Below, piece by piece: positions 22,801 through 36,172 of a DNA stretch of 64,000 bases. The first letter of the stretch is position 1. Every line of letters starts with the position of its first letter. The notes under the pieces are model-generated. The model did no database searches. It was not told where the DNA came from and worked only from the letters and a program-made list of their open reading frames with translations. Source of the stretch: Franconibacter pulveris DSM 19144 (lineage in GTDB: Bacteria > Pseudomonadota > Gammaproteobacteria > Enterobacterales > Enterobacteriaceae); contig KK211224.1 of the NCBI GenBank assembly GCA_000621185.1, positions 62,001-126,000 of the forward strand, read 5' to 3'. Position numbers and translations under genes: made by a program.

Positions 22801-23355
22801 TTAGTTGCTCTTTTTCTGCGCTGGCGCCTGGGAGTTGTTTTTATCCTGCAGCTGCGACGGCACCAGCACCGTGGTCACGCGCTTGCCCTTATCGCTGAAG
22901 GCCTGCATTTTCTGCTCTTTCACCAGATAAGTGATTTTGTCGCCCTGGATATTGCTGTCGAGCTGTTCCAGATAGGCTTTACCGGTCAGCACGACAAAAT
23001 CGTTTTGCAGTTCGTAATGCATCTGCGAGGCGTGGCCTTTCACCGGCTTGCCGTTATCCTGCATCTGGTAGAACGTGGCGGGATTGCCGTAGCCGTCGAT
23101 AACTTCTTTACCCTGCTCGCCGCCCGGACGGGTAACCACCACCTTATCGGCGTTGATCTTAATGGTGCCCTGAGTGACGACGACATTACCGGTGAAGGTG
23201 ACGACGTTGCCCTGCATATCCAGCGACTGCTGATCGGACTCGATATGTATCGGCTGTTCAGTATCGCCTGTTACGGCAAACGCTGAGCAGCTGGCGGCCA
23301 GCAACACGCCGGAGAGGGCGAGATTAAGGCTGAGTTTGTTTGTTCTGAATTTCAT
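22801..23355 (-). CDS. lptA: LPS transport periplasmic bridge protein
   Basis: A 184-residue periplasmic beta-jellyroll protein that oligomerises between LptC and LptD to carry LPS. A signal peptide (about 27 residues, ending SAFA) precedes the mature VTGDTEQPIHIESDQQSLDMQG. The ATG at 23355 aligns with the E. coli start MKFKTNKLS; a longer opening seven codons upstream lacks support. The gene overlaps the 3' end of lptC by 32 bases, as in E. coli. Confidence 0.96.
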   Translation of the reverse strand: MKFRTNKLSLNLALSGVLLAASCSAFAVTGDTEQPIHIESDQQSLDMQGNVVTFTGNVVVTQGTIKINADKVVVTRPGGEQGKEVIDGYGNPATFYQMQDNGKPVKGHASQMHYELQNDFVVLTGKAYLEQLDSNIQGDKITYLVKEQKMQAFSDKGKRVTTVLVPSQLQDKNNSQAPAQKKSN

Positions 23356-23908
23356 ACGAGGTTCTAACCTTTTCAATCAGCTCGGCGTTTTTATTGCGTA
23401 AGTTTCCGCGCATTTTCAGGCCGCTGGAGTTAAAGCTGGTGCCGTATAACGTGACGAGCTTATCTGACGATACATCCTGAGTTATCAGGTTGATTTGCGC
23501 TTCGTCCGTTGTAATTCGGCGCAACTGCGAATCCGCAGTCAGCGCGTTGACCTCAACGTGACCGTAAAGGTACAGCATCCTGTCATTAGTCAGTTTGGCT
23601 TTATCTGCCTTAACTGACCAGGTGGGCGTTTTGTCAGCGCTCTGGGTATCGAAGGTGGTCATCACTGGTTGTGTAAACCAGGAGACGCCGTCGGCGGAGT
23701 AGTACTCCACATGCTGCGCCACAAGCCGGTAGTTCATTGCGCCTTCCGGGCTGTAAACCAGCGTGCTGGAATGTTCACTCTGGTAAGTTGGCTCGTTGTC
23801 ACTTGTCGCCACTGGTCCGGTTTCCTCCTGGTCAGCGAGGTTAATGCCAATCAGCACCAACACCGCCAGCGCCAGCAGGATAATCACCCAGCGTCTGGTT
23901 TTACTCAT
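23324..23908 (-). CDS. lptC: LPS transport inner-membrane anchor protein
   Basis: A 194-residue bitopic protein (191 in E. coli) that takes LPS from LptBFG and hands it to LptA. A single N-terminal membrane helix (WVIILLALAVLVLIGINLA, about residues 7-25) is followed by a periplasmic beta-jellyroll. The start overlaps kdsC by four bases. Just after the helix it is slightly longer and more acidic than the E. coli protein; this is a tolerant region. Confidence 0.95.
   Translation of the reverse strand: MSKTRRWVIILLALAVLVLIGINLADQEETGPVATSDNEPTYQSEHSSTLVYSPEGAMNYRLVAQHVEYYSADGVSWFTQPVMTTFDTQSADKTPTWSVKADKAKLTNDRMLYLYGHVEVNALTADSQLRRITTDEAQINLITQDVSSDKLVTLYGTSFNSSGLKMRGNLRNKNAELIEKVRTSYEIQNKQTQP
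23379..23407 (-). promoter_or_regulatory. Possible sigma-E promoter for lptA inside lptC
   Basis: On the - strand GGAAACTT (23407-23400) matches the sigma-E -35 element, about 45-50 bases before the lptA ATG. The -10 region near 23384-23379 is only a partial match. In E. coli an envelope-stress (sigma-E) promoter for lptAB lies in this same position within lptC, which supports the call. Confidence 0.45.
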
Positions 23909-24471
23909 ATAGATTGCCCTTTGGCCTCATCAAGCTTGCCCTGCGCCAGCAGCAGAAGATCGCAGACTTCCCGCACCGCGCCGCGTCCGCCATGAATGCG
24001 GGTAACATAATCGGCGCGCGGAATGAGCAACGGATGCGCGTCGGCCACCGCCACGCTCAGCCCAACCTCCGCCATGACCGGCCAGTCAATCAAATCATCG
24101 CCCACATAAGCCACATTGTCGGGTGCCAGCGCCAGTTTTTCCAGCAAGTTACGGTAAGCTATTAACTTATCGGATTGCCCCTGGTAGAGATGGGTTATGC
24201 CGAGCGTTTCGCAGCGGTCTTCCAGCAATTTCGCTTTGCGGCCGGTAATAATCGCCACCTCAATGCCGGAGGTCAGCGCGCAGCGAATCCCGTAGCCATC
24301 TCGTACGTTAAACGCCTTTAGCTCTTCGCCGCTGTTGCCCATATAAATCAAGCCGTCGGACATGACGCCGTCGACATCAAGAATGAGCAGACGAATCTGC
24401 TCCGCCCGCGCCATAACCTGCGCGCTCACTGCCCCGTAACAGGTCGCGACCGCGCCATCTGCGTTACTCAT
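23905..24471 (-). CDS. kdsC: 3-deoxy-manno-octulosonate-8-phosphate phosphatase
   Basis: A HAD-superfamily phosphatase of 188 residues that removes phosphate from Kdo-8-P to give Kdo for the LPS inner core. The nucleophile motif is LLILDVDGVMSDG (DVD at about 32-34). Motif III and IV residues lie in YVGDDLIDWPVM. The ATG at 24471 matches the E. coli length; a TTG one codon upstream is ignored. It lies 15 bases after kdsD. Confidence 0.97.
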   Translation of the reverse strand: MSNADGAVATCYGAVSAQVMARAEQIRLLILDVDGVMSDGLIYMGNSGEELKAFNVRDGYGIRCALTSGIEVAIITGRKAKLLEDRCETLGITHLYQGQSDKLIAYRNLLEKLALAPDNVAYVGDDLIDWPVMAEVGLSVAVADAHPLLIPRADYVTRIHGGRGAVREVCDLLLLAQGKLDEAKGQSI

Positions 24472-24486
24472 CAATGCTTTCCTTTC

Positions 24487-25473
24487 TTAGACTACGCCCG
24501 CGCGCAGCAAATCATGCATATGTACCACACCGAGCAACTGGTCGCCATCGGCAACCAGGACAGAGGTTATATGGCGCGACTGCATCAGATTCAAGGCTTC
24601 AACTGCCAGCGTCCCCGGCCTTACGCGAATGCCGCCACGGGTCATGACATCAACGATATGCAATTTGTGCAGATCGACACCCATATCAAAGACACGACGT
24701 AGATCACCATCAGTGAAAATCCCTTCGATTTTCATTAGATCGTCGCAAATAACCGTCATGCCGAGGTTTTTACGGGTGATTTCCAGCAGCGCGTCGCGAA
24801 GCGTCGCCTCTTTGCTGACGCGGGGGATTTCATCGCCGGTGTGCATAATATCGTTCACGCGCAGCAGCAGCTTGCGGCCCAGCGCGCCGCCAGGGTGAGA
24901 TAGCGCAAAATCTTCAGCGGTAAACCCGCGCGCTTTCAAAAGCGCCACCGCCAGCGCGTCGCCCATGACAAGCGTTGCGGTTGTGCTGGAGGTCGGCGCC
25001 AGGCCAAGCGGGCAGGCCTCTTTCGGCACTTTCACGCAAAGATGAATATCCGCCGCGCGCGCCATGGCGCTTTCGGGGCGGCTTGTGATACAGATGAGCG
25101 GCACCTGCAGGCGTTTCAGCACAGGGATAAGCGCGAGGATTTCATTAGACTCGCCGGAATTAGAGATAGCGATAACGATATCCTGCGCCGTAACCATGCC
25201 CAGATCGCCATGGCTCGCCTCGCCTGGATGAACAAAAAAAGCAGGCGTGCCGGTGCTGGCGAAAGTCGCCGCCATTTTTTTCCCGATATGGCCTGATTTG
25301 CCCATGCCCATGACGACCACCTTGCCCTGGCAGTAGAACATGCTTTCACAAGCCTTACTAAAATCTGTATTAATGTACTGGTCGAGCTGCGCCAGGCCTT
25401 CACGTTCAATTTCCAGCACATCTCTGCCGGCCTGCTGAAAGTCAAAGCCCGGCGGCAAATCTATCTGCGACAT
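24487..25473 (-). CDS. kdsD: Arabinose-5-phosphate isomerase
   Basis: Converts ribulose-5-P to arabinose-5-P, the first Kdo-pathway intermediate. The 328 residues (E. coli length) comprise an N-terminal SIS domain (VVVMGMGKSGHIGKK, SNSGESNEI) and two C-terminal CBS repeats ending HMHDLLRAGVV. The start at 25473 (MSQIDLPPGFDFQQAG) aligns with the family; an in-frame extension of 25 codons upstream runs into the end of yrbG and is rejected. yrbG ends 14 bases before it. Confidence 0.96.
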   Translation of the reverse strand: MSQIDLPPGFDFQQAGRDVLEIEREGLAQLDQYINTDFSKACESMFYCQGKVVVMGMGKSGHIGKKMAATFASTGTPAFFVHPGEASHGDLGMVTAQDIVIAISNSGESNEILALIPVLKRLQVPLICITSRPESAMARAADIHLCVKVPKEACPLGLAPTSSTTATLVMGDALAVALLKARGFTAEDFALSHPGGALGRKLLLRVNDIMHTGDEIPRVSKEATLRDALLEITRKNLGMTVICDDLMKIEGIFTDGDLRRVFDMGVDLHKLHIVDVMTRGGIRVRPGTLAVEALNLMQSRHITSVLVADGDQLLGVVHMHDLLRAGVV

Positions 25474-25487
25474 AATCTGTTTCCGAT

Positions 25488-26465
25488 TCATCCTGTAAGA
25501 CGGGGCGAGAGCCAGAAGAGCATCGCCATCCATACGACAAAGCCGCACAGCAACCCGGCGCCGGCGCGTTTACCAATATGACGAGCGCGCCGCCAGCAGA
25601 GCAGGGCGAAGATAACGCTGACCAGCAGCGTCACGCCATAATCCCGGGTAAACAGCAGCGGGTTGATTTCGCCTGGCGCGAGCAATGCAGTCAGACCTGG
25701 CACAATAGCAATATTATAAATATTTGAACCTATGATATTGCCGATAGCTATGTCATCCTCGCCTTTGCGGGCGCCGGCGATGGCGGTTGCAAGCTCCGGC
25801 AGGCTGGTGCCTATAGCAATAACAGTCAGGCCGACAGTCAGTTCGCTGATGCCAAAGCTATTCGCCAGCACGGTGGCGTTATCTATCACTATCTGCGTGG
25901 CCATTGGCATAATGATAAGCGCAACGCCGAGCCATAAAAAGGCAACCGGTCGACTGCCTTCGCGCGGCAATTCCGCCTGCTGTTCGCGAGTGAGGCTATC
26001 ATTACCCTTACGCTCCGCTATTCGGGCGACTTTAACGATGAGCCAGATATAGGCCGCCGCCATGCACAGCAAGACTGAACCATCAAGGCGCGAGAGCGCG
26101 CCATCATAAAAGAAAACGCCTGCCAGCGCGCTGACCAGCAGCATGATCGGCAGCTCGCGGCGCAGCACGCCGGAGTGAACATAAAAAGGGTGCAGCAACG
26201 CCGCCAGGCCGAGAATCAATAAAATGTTCGTGATGTTTGAGCCGAGCGCCGTACCCAGCGCCAGGTCCGCCTGACCATGCAGCGCGGCGGCGGTGGCGAC
26301 CAGAATTTCCGGCAGAGAAGTGCCGATGCCTACGACCGTCATGCCGATAATCAGCGGGGGAACGCCCAGACTGCGGCAGAGCAGGGAGGCGGCAAATACC
26401 AGGCGGTCAGCGCTGTAGACGACCAAAAGTAAACCGATAATTAACAGCGCCGTAGCTAAAAGCAT
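25488..26465 (-). CDS. yrbG: Calcium/sodium:cation antiporter YrbG
   Basis: A 325-residue inner-membrane protein of the CaCA exchanger family. Ten or so membrane segments are arranged as two inverted repeats, each with the alpha-repeat motif: GIGTSLPEILVA near residue 47 and AIGTSLPELATAIAG near 215, each followed by a GNIIGSN-type segment. Transport activity is predicted from the family; a loss-of-function phenotype in E. coli is not clear. The ATG at 26465 gives the usual MLLATALL start. It heads the kds/lpt gene run. Confidence 0.92.
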   Translation of the reverse strand: MLLATALLIIGLLLVVYSADRLVFAASLLCRSLGVPPLIIGMTVVGIGTSLPEILVATAAALHGQADLALGTALGSNITNILLILGLAALLHPFYVHSGVLRRELPIMLLVSALAGVFFYDGALSRLDGSVLLCMAAAYIWLIVKVARIAERKGNDSLTREQQAELPREGSRPVAFLWLGVALIIMPMATQIVIDNATVLANSFGISELTVGLTVIAIGTSLPELATAIAGARKGEDDIAIGNIIGSNIYNIAIVPGLTALLAPGEINPLLFTRDYGVTLLVSVIFALLCWRRARHIGKRAGAGLLCGFVVWMAMLFWLSPRLTG

Positions 26466-26697
26466 GCAAAGTCCTTTATTCAGGTATAATCGCCGGTCCA
26501 CTTCGCCTGAAGCCCTGGCTGCGCACGGATCTTTTAAGGAAAGTGCAAAATCCTAATTCTGACTTTATGCGCCCAAAAAGTAAAACAAATGCCAGCTTTC
26601 GCTAACTGTGGCGGGTAATTATCTGTAAAAATGTTTCGTTTGTGGCGATTAAATACGCCACGTTGAATCATAACTCACTCCGGCTAAGGATAAATTG

Positions 26698-27513
26698 ATG
26701 AGCCAGACCGAGATGAACCTGGTCGACATTCGCGGTGTCAGCTTCACACGCGGTAATCGGTGCATCTTTGATAATATTTCTCTCAACGTGCCGCGGGGAA
26801 AAATCACGGCCATCATGGGGCCGTCAGGGATCGGAAAAACCACGCTGCTGCGGCTAATCGGCGGACAAATTCAGCCCGATTGCGGAGAGATCCTCTTCGA
26901 TGGCGAAAATATTCCCGCCATGTCTCGCTCGCGGCTTTATACCGTGCGTAAGCGCATGAGCATGTTGTTTCAGTCCGGCGCTTTATTTACTGACCTGAAC
27001 GTTTTTGAAAACGTGGCCTGGCCGCTGCGTGAACATACTCATTTGCCTGAGGCGCTGCTGCATAGCACGGTAATGATGAAGCTTGAAGCGGTTGGGCTTC
27101 GCGGCGCCGCGAAGTTAATGCCTTCGGAGCTTTCCGGCGGCATGGCGCGCCGGGCGGCGCTGGCGCGGGCGATCGCGCTGGAACCAGACTTAATTATGTT
27201 TGACGAACCTTTCGTCGGTCAGGACCCCATTACAATGGGCGTGCTGGTGAAGCTTATCTCAGAGCTAAACAGCGCGCTTGGCGTTACCTGCATCGTGGTT
27301 TCTCATGATGTGCCGGAAGTGTTGAGCATCGCGGATTACGCCTATATCGTGGCGGATAAACGCATCGTTGCCCACGGCAGCGCCCAGGCGTTGCAGGAAA
27401 ACCAGGAGCCGCGGGTGCGGCAGTTCCTCGACGGAATAGCCGACGGACCGGTGCCTTTCCGCTTCCCGGCCGGGGACTATCAGCAAGACTTATTATCAGG
27501 AAAAGGGAGTTAA
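26698..27513 (+). CDS. mlaF: Phospholipid-transport ABC ATPase
   Basis: The ATPase of the MlaFEDB complex, which moves phospholipids between the inner membrane and the periplasmic carrier MlaC to keep outer-membrane asymmetry. 271 residues; Walker [12 protein letters not shown] near 43, signature [15 protein letters not shown] near 145, Walker [13 protein letters not shown]. The C-terminal extension that clasps the partner subunit is present ([11 protein letters not shown]). The ATG at 26698 is preceded by AAGGATAAATTG. mlaE follows seven bases after the stop. Confidence 0.97.
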   Translation: MSQTEMNLVDIRGVSFTRGNRCIFDNISLNVPRGKITAIMGPSGIGKTTLLRLIGGQIQPDCGEILFDGENIPAMSRSRLYTVRKRMSMLFQSGALFTDLNVFENVAWPLREHTHLPEALLHSTVMMKLEAVGLRGAAKLMPSELSGGMARRAALARAIALEPDLIMFDEPFVGQDPITMGVLVKLISELNSALGVTCIVVSHDVPEVLSIADYAYIVADKRIVAHGSAQALQENQEPRVRQFLDGIADGPVPFRFPAGDYQQDLLSGKGS

Positions 27514-27520
27514 CCCACAG

Positions 27521-28303
27521 ATGCTGTTAAATGCGCTGGCGTCGCTGGGACGTCGCGGGTTGGAAGTGAGCGCCTCCTTTGGCCGCGCCGGACTGATGCT
27601 GTTTAATGCGGTGGTCGGCAAGCCACAGTTTCGCAAGCAAGCGCCGCTACTGATGCGCCAGATTTATAACGTCGGCGTACTGTCGATGCTTATCATCATC
27701 GTTTCCGGCCTTTTTATCGGTATGGTGCTGGGCCTGCAGGGCTATCTGGTGTTAACCACCTACAGTGCGGAAACCAGCCTGGGCATGATGGTGGCCTTGT
27801 CGCTGCTGCGTGAACTGGGGCCCGTGGTGTCCGCGCTGCTCTTTGCCGGACGCGCAGGTTCGGCCCTGACGGCGGAAATCGGCCTGATGAAAGCCACCGA
27901 GCAACTCTCCAGCATGGAGATGATGGCTGTTGACCCGCTGCGCCGCGTCATTGCGCCGCGATTCTGGGCGGGTATCATCACGTTGCCGCTGCTGACCATT
28001 ATTTTCGTCTCGGTCGGCGTCTGGGGCGGGGCGTTGGTCGGCGTGAGCTGGAAAGGCATCGACGCGGGCTTTTTCTGGTCCGCCATGCAGGACGCCGTCG
28101 ACTGGCGCCTCGATTTAGTAAACTGTTTGATTAAGAGTGTGGTGTTTGCCGTGACGGTAACGTGGATTGCGTTATTTAACGGCTATGATGCGATTCCGAC
28201 ATCCGCAGGGATCAGCCGGGCAACTACACGTACCGTTGTGCACGCATCGCTGGCCGTTCTGGGCCTGGATTTCGTGCTCACTGCATTGATGTTTGGGAAT
28301 TAA
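27521..28303 (+). CDS. mlaE: Phospholipid-transport ABC permease
   Basis: The 260-residue membrane subunit of MlaFEDB, with several hydrophobic segments (about 50-75, 90-110, 150-175, 200-220, 240-258). The family motif [28 protein letters not shown] is seen in part near residues 101-128. The length matches E. coli MlaE. It sits between mlaF and mlaD with gaps of seven and three bases. Confidence 0.96.
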   Translation: MLLNALASLGRRGLEVSASFGRAGLMLFNAVVGKPQFRKQAPLLMRQIYNVGVLSMLIIIVSGLFIGMVLGLQGYLVLTTYSAETSLGMMVALSLLRELGPVVSALLFAGRAGSALTAEIGLMKATEQLSSMEMMAVDPLRRVIAPRFWAGIITLPLLTIIFVSVGVWGGALVGVSWKGIDAGFFWSAMQDAVDWRLDLVNCLIKSVVFAVTVTWIALFNGYDAIPTSAGISRATTRTVVHASLAVLGLDFVLTALMFGN

Positions 28304-28306
28304 TTC

Positions 28307-28858
28307 ATGCAAACGAAGAAATTTGAAATTTGGGTCGGCGCTTTTATGCTGGTGGCGCTGCTGGCTGCGCTCTTTTTGTTCCTCAAAGTCGCGAATGTTA
28401 CCTCCATGCGCACAGAACCGACCTATCAGCTCTATGCCACTTTCGATAATATCGGCGGCCTGAAGGTGAGCTCGCCGGTGCGTATTGGCGGCGTGGTGAT
28501 CGGTCGCGTGGCTGATATTTCGCTCGATCCGAAAACCTATCTGCCGCGCGTAACTATGGATATCGAACAGCGTTACGATCATATCCCTGATACCAGTTCG
28601 CTCTCTATCCGCACGTCCGGTTTGCTGGGCGAGCAATATCTGGCGCTGAACGTCGGGTTTGAAGACCCTGAGCTGGGCACTTCCATTCTTAAAGAAGGGG
28701 GAACCATTCAGGATACCAAGTCCGCCATGGTGCTTGAGGATTTGATTGGCCAGTTCCTCTACAAGAGCAACAGCGGCGACAATCAGAATAACGACAGTGC
28801 GCAAACGCCGGCTGCCAACCATACTGATTCGACGCCGCAACCTGAAACGACGAAATAA
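28307..28858 (+). CDS. mlaD: Phospholipid-transport MCE-domain subunit
   Basis: A 183-residue bitopic protein that forms a hexameric ring on the periplasmic side of MlaE and passes lipid to or from MlaC. One N-terminal helix ([18 protein letters not shown], residues 9-26) precedes a single MCE domain ([21 protein letters not shown]). The Asn/Gln/Thr-rich tail after residue 150 is low complexity. mlaC starts 13 bases later. Confidence 0.96.
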   Translation: MQTKKFEIWVGAFMLVALLAALFLFLKVANVTSMRTEPTYQLYATFDNIGGLKVSSPVRIGGVVIGRVADISLDPKTYLPRVTMDIEQRYDHIPDTSSLSIRTSGLLGEQYLALNVGFEDPELGTSILKEGGTIQDTKSAMVLEDLIGQFLYKSNSGDNQNNDSAQTPAANHTDSTPQPETTK

Positions 28859-28871
28859 CTCAGGAGAAAAC

Positions 28872-29507
28872 ATGACTTTATTTAAACGCTTTTTAATGGT
28901 CGCGATGTTGGTTATTGCGCCGCTTGCTAACGCCGCCGATCAGACCAACCCGTATACTTTGATGAACGAGGCGGCAAAGAAAACCTTTGACCGTCTGAAA
29001 AACGAGCAACCGAAAATTCGTCAAAACCCTAACTATCTGCGTGACGTCGTCGATCAGGAGCTGCTGCCTTATGTACAGGTAAAATACGCCGGCGCGCTGG
29101 TGCTCGGCCGCTATTACAAAGAAGCGACTCCCGCGCAGCGTGAAGCCTATTTCGCCGCTTTTCGCGAGTATCTGAAGCAGGCTTATGGTCAGGCGCTGGC
29201 GATGTATCACGGTCAGACTTACCAGATTGCGCCAGAGCAGCCGCTCGGCAATGCCGATATCCTGCCGATTCGCGTCACTATCATCGACCCAAATGGCCGC
29301 CCGCCGGTACGTCTGGACTTTCAGTGGCGTAAGAACAGCCAGACCGGCAACTGGCAGGCTTATGACATGATCGCGGAAGGGGTGAGCATGATCACCACCA
29401 AACAGAACGAGTGGAGCGACATTCTGCGTCAGAAAGGGGTTGAAGGTCTGACCGCGCAGCTGCAATCGATCTCTCGTCAACCGATTACGCTGGATCAGAA
29501 ACAGTAA
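28872..29507 (+). CDS. mlaC: Periplasmic phospholipid carrier
   Basis: The 211-residue soluble shuttle between MlaD and the outer-membrane MlaA complex. A cleavable signal peptide ([21 protein letters not shown]) precedes the mature [20 protein letters not shown]. The lipid-pocket region [19 protein letters not shown] is conserved. The ATG at 28872 has AGGAG upstream; in-frame codons inside mlaD are not used. The stop TAA shares its last base with the mlaB ATG. Confidence 0.96.
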   Translation: MTLFKRFLMVAMLVIAPLANAADQTNPYTLMNEAAKKTFDRLKNEQPKIRQNPNYLRDVVDQELLPYVQVKYAGALVLGRYYKEATPAQREAYFAAFREYLKQAYGQALAMYHGQTYQIAPEQPLGNADILPIRVTIIDPNGRPPVRLDFQWRKNSQTGNWQAYDMIAEGVSMITTKQNEWSDILRQKGVEGLTAQLQSISRQPITLDQKQ

Positions 29508-29809
29508 TGGCGCAGCAGTTTAGCTGGCAGCGCAGCGGCGACATCCTGCGTTTGCAGGGGGTGCTTGAGGAAGAGACGCTGACGCCGCTCTGGGAAGCAC
29601 GCCATGAAGCCACGTCAGGCTTGCGGGTCATTGAGCTAAACGGGCTGGAGAGGGTGGATACCGCCGGGCTGGCGCTGCTCATTCAACTGGTGGCGCTGGT
29701 GAAGAAGCAAGGCGTAGCGCTGAGGATGGAAGGCGGCAGTGAAAACCTGATGACGCTGGCGAAGCTCTATAACCTGCCGGAAAATTTGATGCCTTTACCG
29801 GCAAGCTAA
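29507..29809 (+). CDS. mlaB: STAS-domain subunit of the Mla transporter
   Basis: A 100-residue cytoplasmic STAS protein (97 in E. coli) that binds MlaF and is needed for assembly and ATPase activity. The conserved STAS helix-loop VDTAGLALLIQLV with its Thr is present near residues 50-62. It overlaps the mlaC stop by one base. A terminator follows before ibaG, so mlaFEDCB ends here. Confidence 0.95.
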   Translation: MAQQFSWQRSGDILRLQGVLEEETLTPLWEARHEATSGLRVIELNGLERVDTAGLALLIQLVALVKKQGVALRMEGGSENLMTLAKLYNLPENLMPLPAS

Positions 29810-29831
29810 TATTTTCAGTATGTTACTAAAA

Positions 29832-29861
29832 AAGCCTCGCAGTCTATAGCTTGCGGGGCTT
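29832..29861 (+). terminator. Terminator after mlaB
   Basis: AAGCCTCGCA pairs with TGCGGGGCTT across a ten-base loop, followed by TTTTTGCTT. One G-U pair is in the stem. It separates mlaFEDCB from ibaG-murA. Confidence 0.82.
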
Positions 29862-29935
29862 TTTGCTTATTTAAGCGCGCGCCACTTTGCTCTAAGATGT
29901 TGGGCTGTTTTCACTAAACGACGAATCAAGATCCC

Positions 29936-30190
29936 ATGGAAAATCATGAAATCCAGTCAGTGCTGATGAATGCACTGCCCCTCCAGGAAGTCCACGTCTC
30001 CGGCGATGGCAGCCATTTTCAGGTAATTGCGGTGGGTGACCTGTTCGCCGACATGAGTCGCGTTAAGAAACAGCAAACTGTCTATGGCCCGCTGATGGCG
30101 TATATCGCCGATAACCGCATTCATGCGGTATCCATCAAAGCCTATACCCCGCAGGAGTGGGAGCGCGACCGCAAACTTAACGGTTTTTGA
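29936..30190 (+). CDS. ibaG: BolA-family iron-sulfur trafficking protein IbaG
   Basis: An 84-residue BolA-like protein that, in E. coli, is acid-induced and binds monothiol glutaredoxin with a shared 2Fe-2S cluster. The sequence [34 protein letters not shown] shows the BolA core. The conserved His of the HAVSIKAY motif is visible near residue 65. It precedes murA by 54 bases, the usual enterobacterial pair. Confidence 0.95.
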   Translation: MENHEIQSVLMNALPLQEVHVSGDGSHFQVIAVGDLFADMSRVKKQQTVYGPLMAYIADNRIHAVSIKAYTPQEWERDRKLNGF

Positions 30191-30229
30191 GCTGTGGGCC
30201 GGCGGCCGACAGCGACTATGAATAACTAA

Positions 30230-31504
<1,275 letters not shown>

Positions 31505-31524
31505 ACGCGCGGGAAATGAAAAAT

Positions 31525-31554
31525 AAAAAACCGGGGCATGCCCCGGTTTTTTTT
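31525..31554 (+). terminator. murA terminator
   Basis: AAAAAACCGGGGC and GCCCCGGTTTTTTTT form a strong stem with a two-base AT centre. It ends inside the last codon region of sfsB on the other strand, so it may act for both convergent genes. Confidence 0.92.
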
Positions 31555-31816
31555 AACGTTCCCGAATCAAAAGCCCGCGATTAATAAACGCATGCGTCTT
31601 CGGATCGAAGTAGCGTGACGGCCAGATAACCCAGGGGTCGGTATCCAGCGCCATGGCGATAAGGTATTCGCCTTTTGGCCAGGGGCGGCTTAACGCATTG
31701 GCCAGGGTTGAAGAGCTCAGTCCGGCTTTGCGCGATTCCGCTGCCAGCGAAGTGCCCTTCTTACGTAAGCCAGCAATGATGTCGGCAGGATGCCAGTCCA
31801 CAAGTTTACGTTCCAT
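31553..31816 (-). CDS. sfsB: Ner-like DNA-binding transcriptional regulator SfsB
   Basis: An 87-residue (92 in E. coli) Ner/Nlp-type protein related to phage Mu Ner repressors. A helix-turn-helix spans about residues 11-45 (DIIAGLRKKGTSLAAESRKAGLSSSTLANAL). In E. coli its overexpression raises mal gene expression; the natural targets are unknown. It is convergent with murA, and its stop lies in the murA terminator T-run. Confidence 0.9.
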   Translation of the reverse strand: MERKLVDWHPADIIAGLRKKGTSLAAESRKAGLSSSTLANALSRPWPKGEYLIAMALDTDPWVIWPSRYFDPKTHAFINRGLLIRER

Positions 31817-32009
31817 TTATCCTCCCTGTAAGCGCCTGTAACATGCGGTTGGCTGAAATAGCGCAACACCTGAAATGTACACTTATCGGACAAAATTTTC
31901 TAAATGGTTCTTTTAAGGCGGCGTAAGAATCGGAAATTTACCAAAAACTGGCGCTGCACAGGCCTGAGCCCAGACAAACAGGGAAATGAAAGGCAGACGT
32001 TAAGAAATT

Positions 32010-32031
32010 TTCCGCGCCTGCTGGCGCGGAA
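32010..32031 (-). terminator. Probable ispB terminator
   Basis: TTCCGCGCC (32010-32018), a TGCT loop and GGCGCGGAA (32023-32031) form a perfect 9-bp stem just past the ispB stop. On the - strand it is followed by an A/T-rich stretch (AATTTCTTAA) rather than a clean T-run. Confidence 0.65.
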
Positions 32032-32036
32032 AGGGA

Positions 32037-33008
32037 TCAATAATCGCGCTGTACAGCAGTATGAGCTAGCGCAATCAGCGCTTCACGGTAAGGAGAGTCC
32101 GGCAGGATAGCCAGCGCGGAAATTGCTTTATCTGCCTCTTCTTCGGCGCGCTGGCGCGTCCACTCCAGCGATCCGCAAGCCGCCATCGCCGACAGCACGG
32201 GCTCCAGAAGATGACGCCCGTTGCCTTGTTCGATAGCTTCACGGATCATTTTCGCCTGCTCCGGCGATCCGTTGCGCATCGCGTGCAACAACGGCAGCGT
32301 AGGTTTGCCTTCGTTAAGATCGTCGCCCACGTTTTTGCCCAGACGTTCGCCGTCGGCGCTGTAATCCAGAAGATCGTCGATCAACTGGAAAGCGGTGCCG
32401 AGATAGCGGCCGTAATCCTGAAGCGCCTGCACCTGCGCATTATCGGCGTTCGCCAGCAGCGCGGCGCATTGCGCGGCGGCTTCAAAAAGGCGGGCCGTTT
32501 TGCTGTAAATAACGCGCATGTAGCTTTCTTCGGTGATATCGGGATCGTTGACGTTCATCAGCTGCAGGACTTCACCTTCAGCGATAACGTTCACGGCTTC
32601 CGACATCACTTCGAGCACAGGAAGCGAGCCCAGGCTTGTCATCATTTGAAATGCGCGGGTGTAGATAAAATCGCCTACCAGAACGCTTGCGGCATTGCCG
32701 AACGCGGCGTTGGCCGTCGCTTTGCCGCGGCGCATGTCGGACTCGTCCACCACGTCGTCATGTAGCAGGGTAGCGGTATGGATAAACTCAATCAGCGCGG
32801 CGAGCGTAACGTGCGCGTTACCCTCGTAACCCAGCGTGCGCGCAGCAAGGACGGCTATCATCGGACGGATGCGTTTACCGCCGCCGCTGACGATGTAATA
32901 GCCCAACTGGCTGATAAGTTGCACGTCGGAATTCAGCTGTTCAAGGATAGTCGCGTTGACACCCGCCATATCTTGCGCGGTTAACTCATTAATTTTTTCT
33001 AAATTCAT
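32037..33008 (-). CDS. ispB: Octaprenyl diphosphate synthase
   Basis: Makes the C40 side chain of ubiquinone and menaquinone. It has 323 residues. The first Asp-rich motif is LLHDDVVDESDMRRG near residue 84 and the second is FQLIDDLLDYSAD near 210. The residues before the first motif that set chain length look as in E. coli IspB, so octaprenyl is the likely product. Divergent from rplU. Confidence 0.96.
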   Translation of the reverse strand: MNLEKINELTAQDMAGVNATILEQLNSDVQLISQLGYYIVSGGGKRIRPMIAVLAARTLGYEGNAHVTLAALIEFIHTATLLHDDVVDESDMRRGKATANAAFGNAASVLVGDFIYTRAFQMMTSLGSLPVLEVMSEAVNVIAEGEVLQLMNVNDPDITEESYMRVIYSKTARLFEAAAQCAALLANADNAQVQALQDYGRYLGTAFQLIDDLLDYSADGERLGKNVGDDLNEGKPTLPLLHAMRNGSPEQAKMIREAIEQGNGRHLLEPVLSAMAACGSLEWTRQRAEEEADKAISALAILPDSPYREALIALAHTAVQRDY

Positions 33009-33167
33009 CGCAAAAGTCTGGCTATCGTCCTGTTTACCACAAGGCTGTAATGGGAGAACGTAAGGATAATGGATTGTAAATGTAGTACAGATTGTACCGG
33101 AAAAATGCGGCAGATAAACGCTGCCGTAGGAGTTGCGTTTTTTTTCCGCGTTGATTAACGATCAGGC

Positions 33168-33196
33168 TTGTCAAAGCCTCACGATTTGCGTAATAT
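33168..33196 (+). promoter_or_regulatory. rplU-rpmA promoter
   Basis: TTGTCA (33168-33173), exactly 17 bases, TAATAT (33191-33196), followed by a GC-rich discriminator (TCGCGCCC) typical of stringently controlled ribosomal promoters. The start would be near 33203, giving a leader of about 65 bases. Confidence 0.85.
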
Positions 33197-33231
33197 TCGC
33201 GCCCTATGTGAATATTTATAGCGCACTCTGA

Positions 33232-33579
<348 letters not shown>

Positions 33580-33597
33580 TACAGGGGAGCAGATTAA

Positions 33598-33855
<258 letters not shown>

Positions 33856-33879
33856 GTTTTTCGTGTCCCGGTAACGGAT

Positions 33880-33909
33880 AAAGCCCCGCAACGTGTTGCG
33901 GGGCTTTTT
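33880..33909 (+). terminator. Terminator/attenuator between rpmA and yhbE
   Basis: AAAGCCCCGCAA and TTGCGGGGCTTTTT, with a four-base CGTG loop. It is strong, yet yhbE and obgE follow on the same strand with no clear promoter of their own in the short gap, which suggests partial read-through. Confidence 0.88.
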
Positions 33910-33947
33910 ACATTCCGCATCCGGCAAATTTGCGCAGGGACCCAGGC

Positions 33948-36102
<2,155 letters not shown>

Positions 36103-36104
36103 AG

Positions 36105-36130
36105 AAAAGCCGGGATATCCCGGCTTTTTT
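36105..36130. terminator. Terminator between obgE and the response regulator gene
   Basis: AAAAGCCGGGATATCCCGGCTTTTTT is a perfect self-complementary stem. It has an A-run on one side and a T-run on the other, so it serves both convergent transcripts. Confidence 0.92.
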
Positions 36131-36172
36131 ATGAGGTGTGGCTGAACTCGTCCGGCGCAAGCAAGCCCTGCG

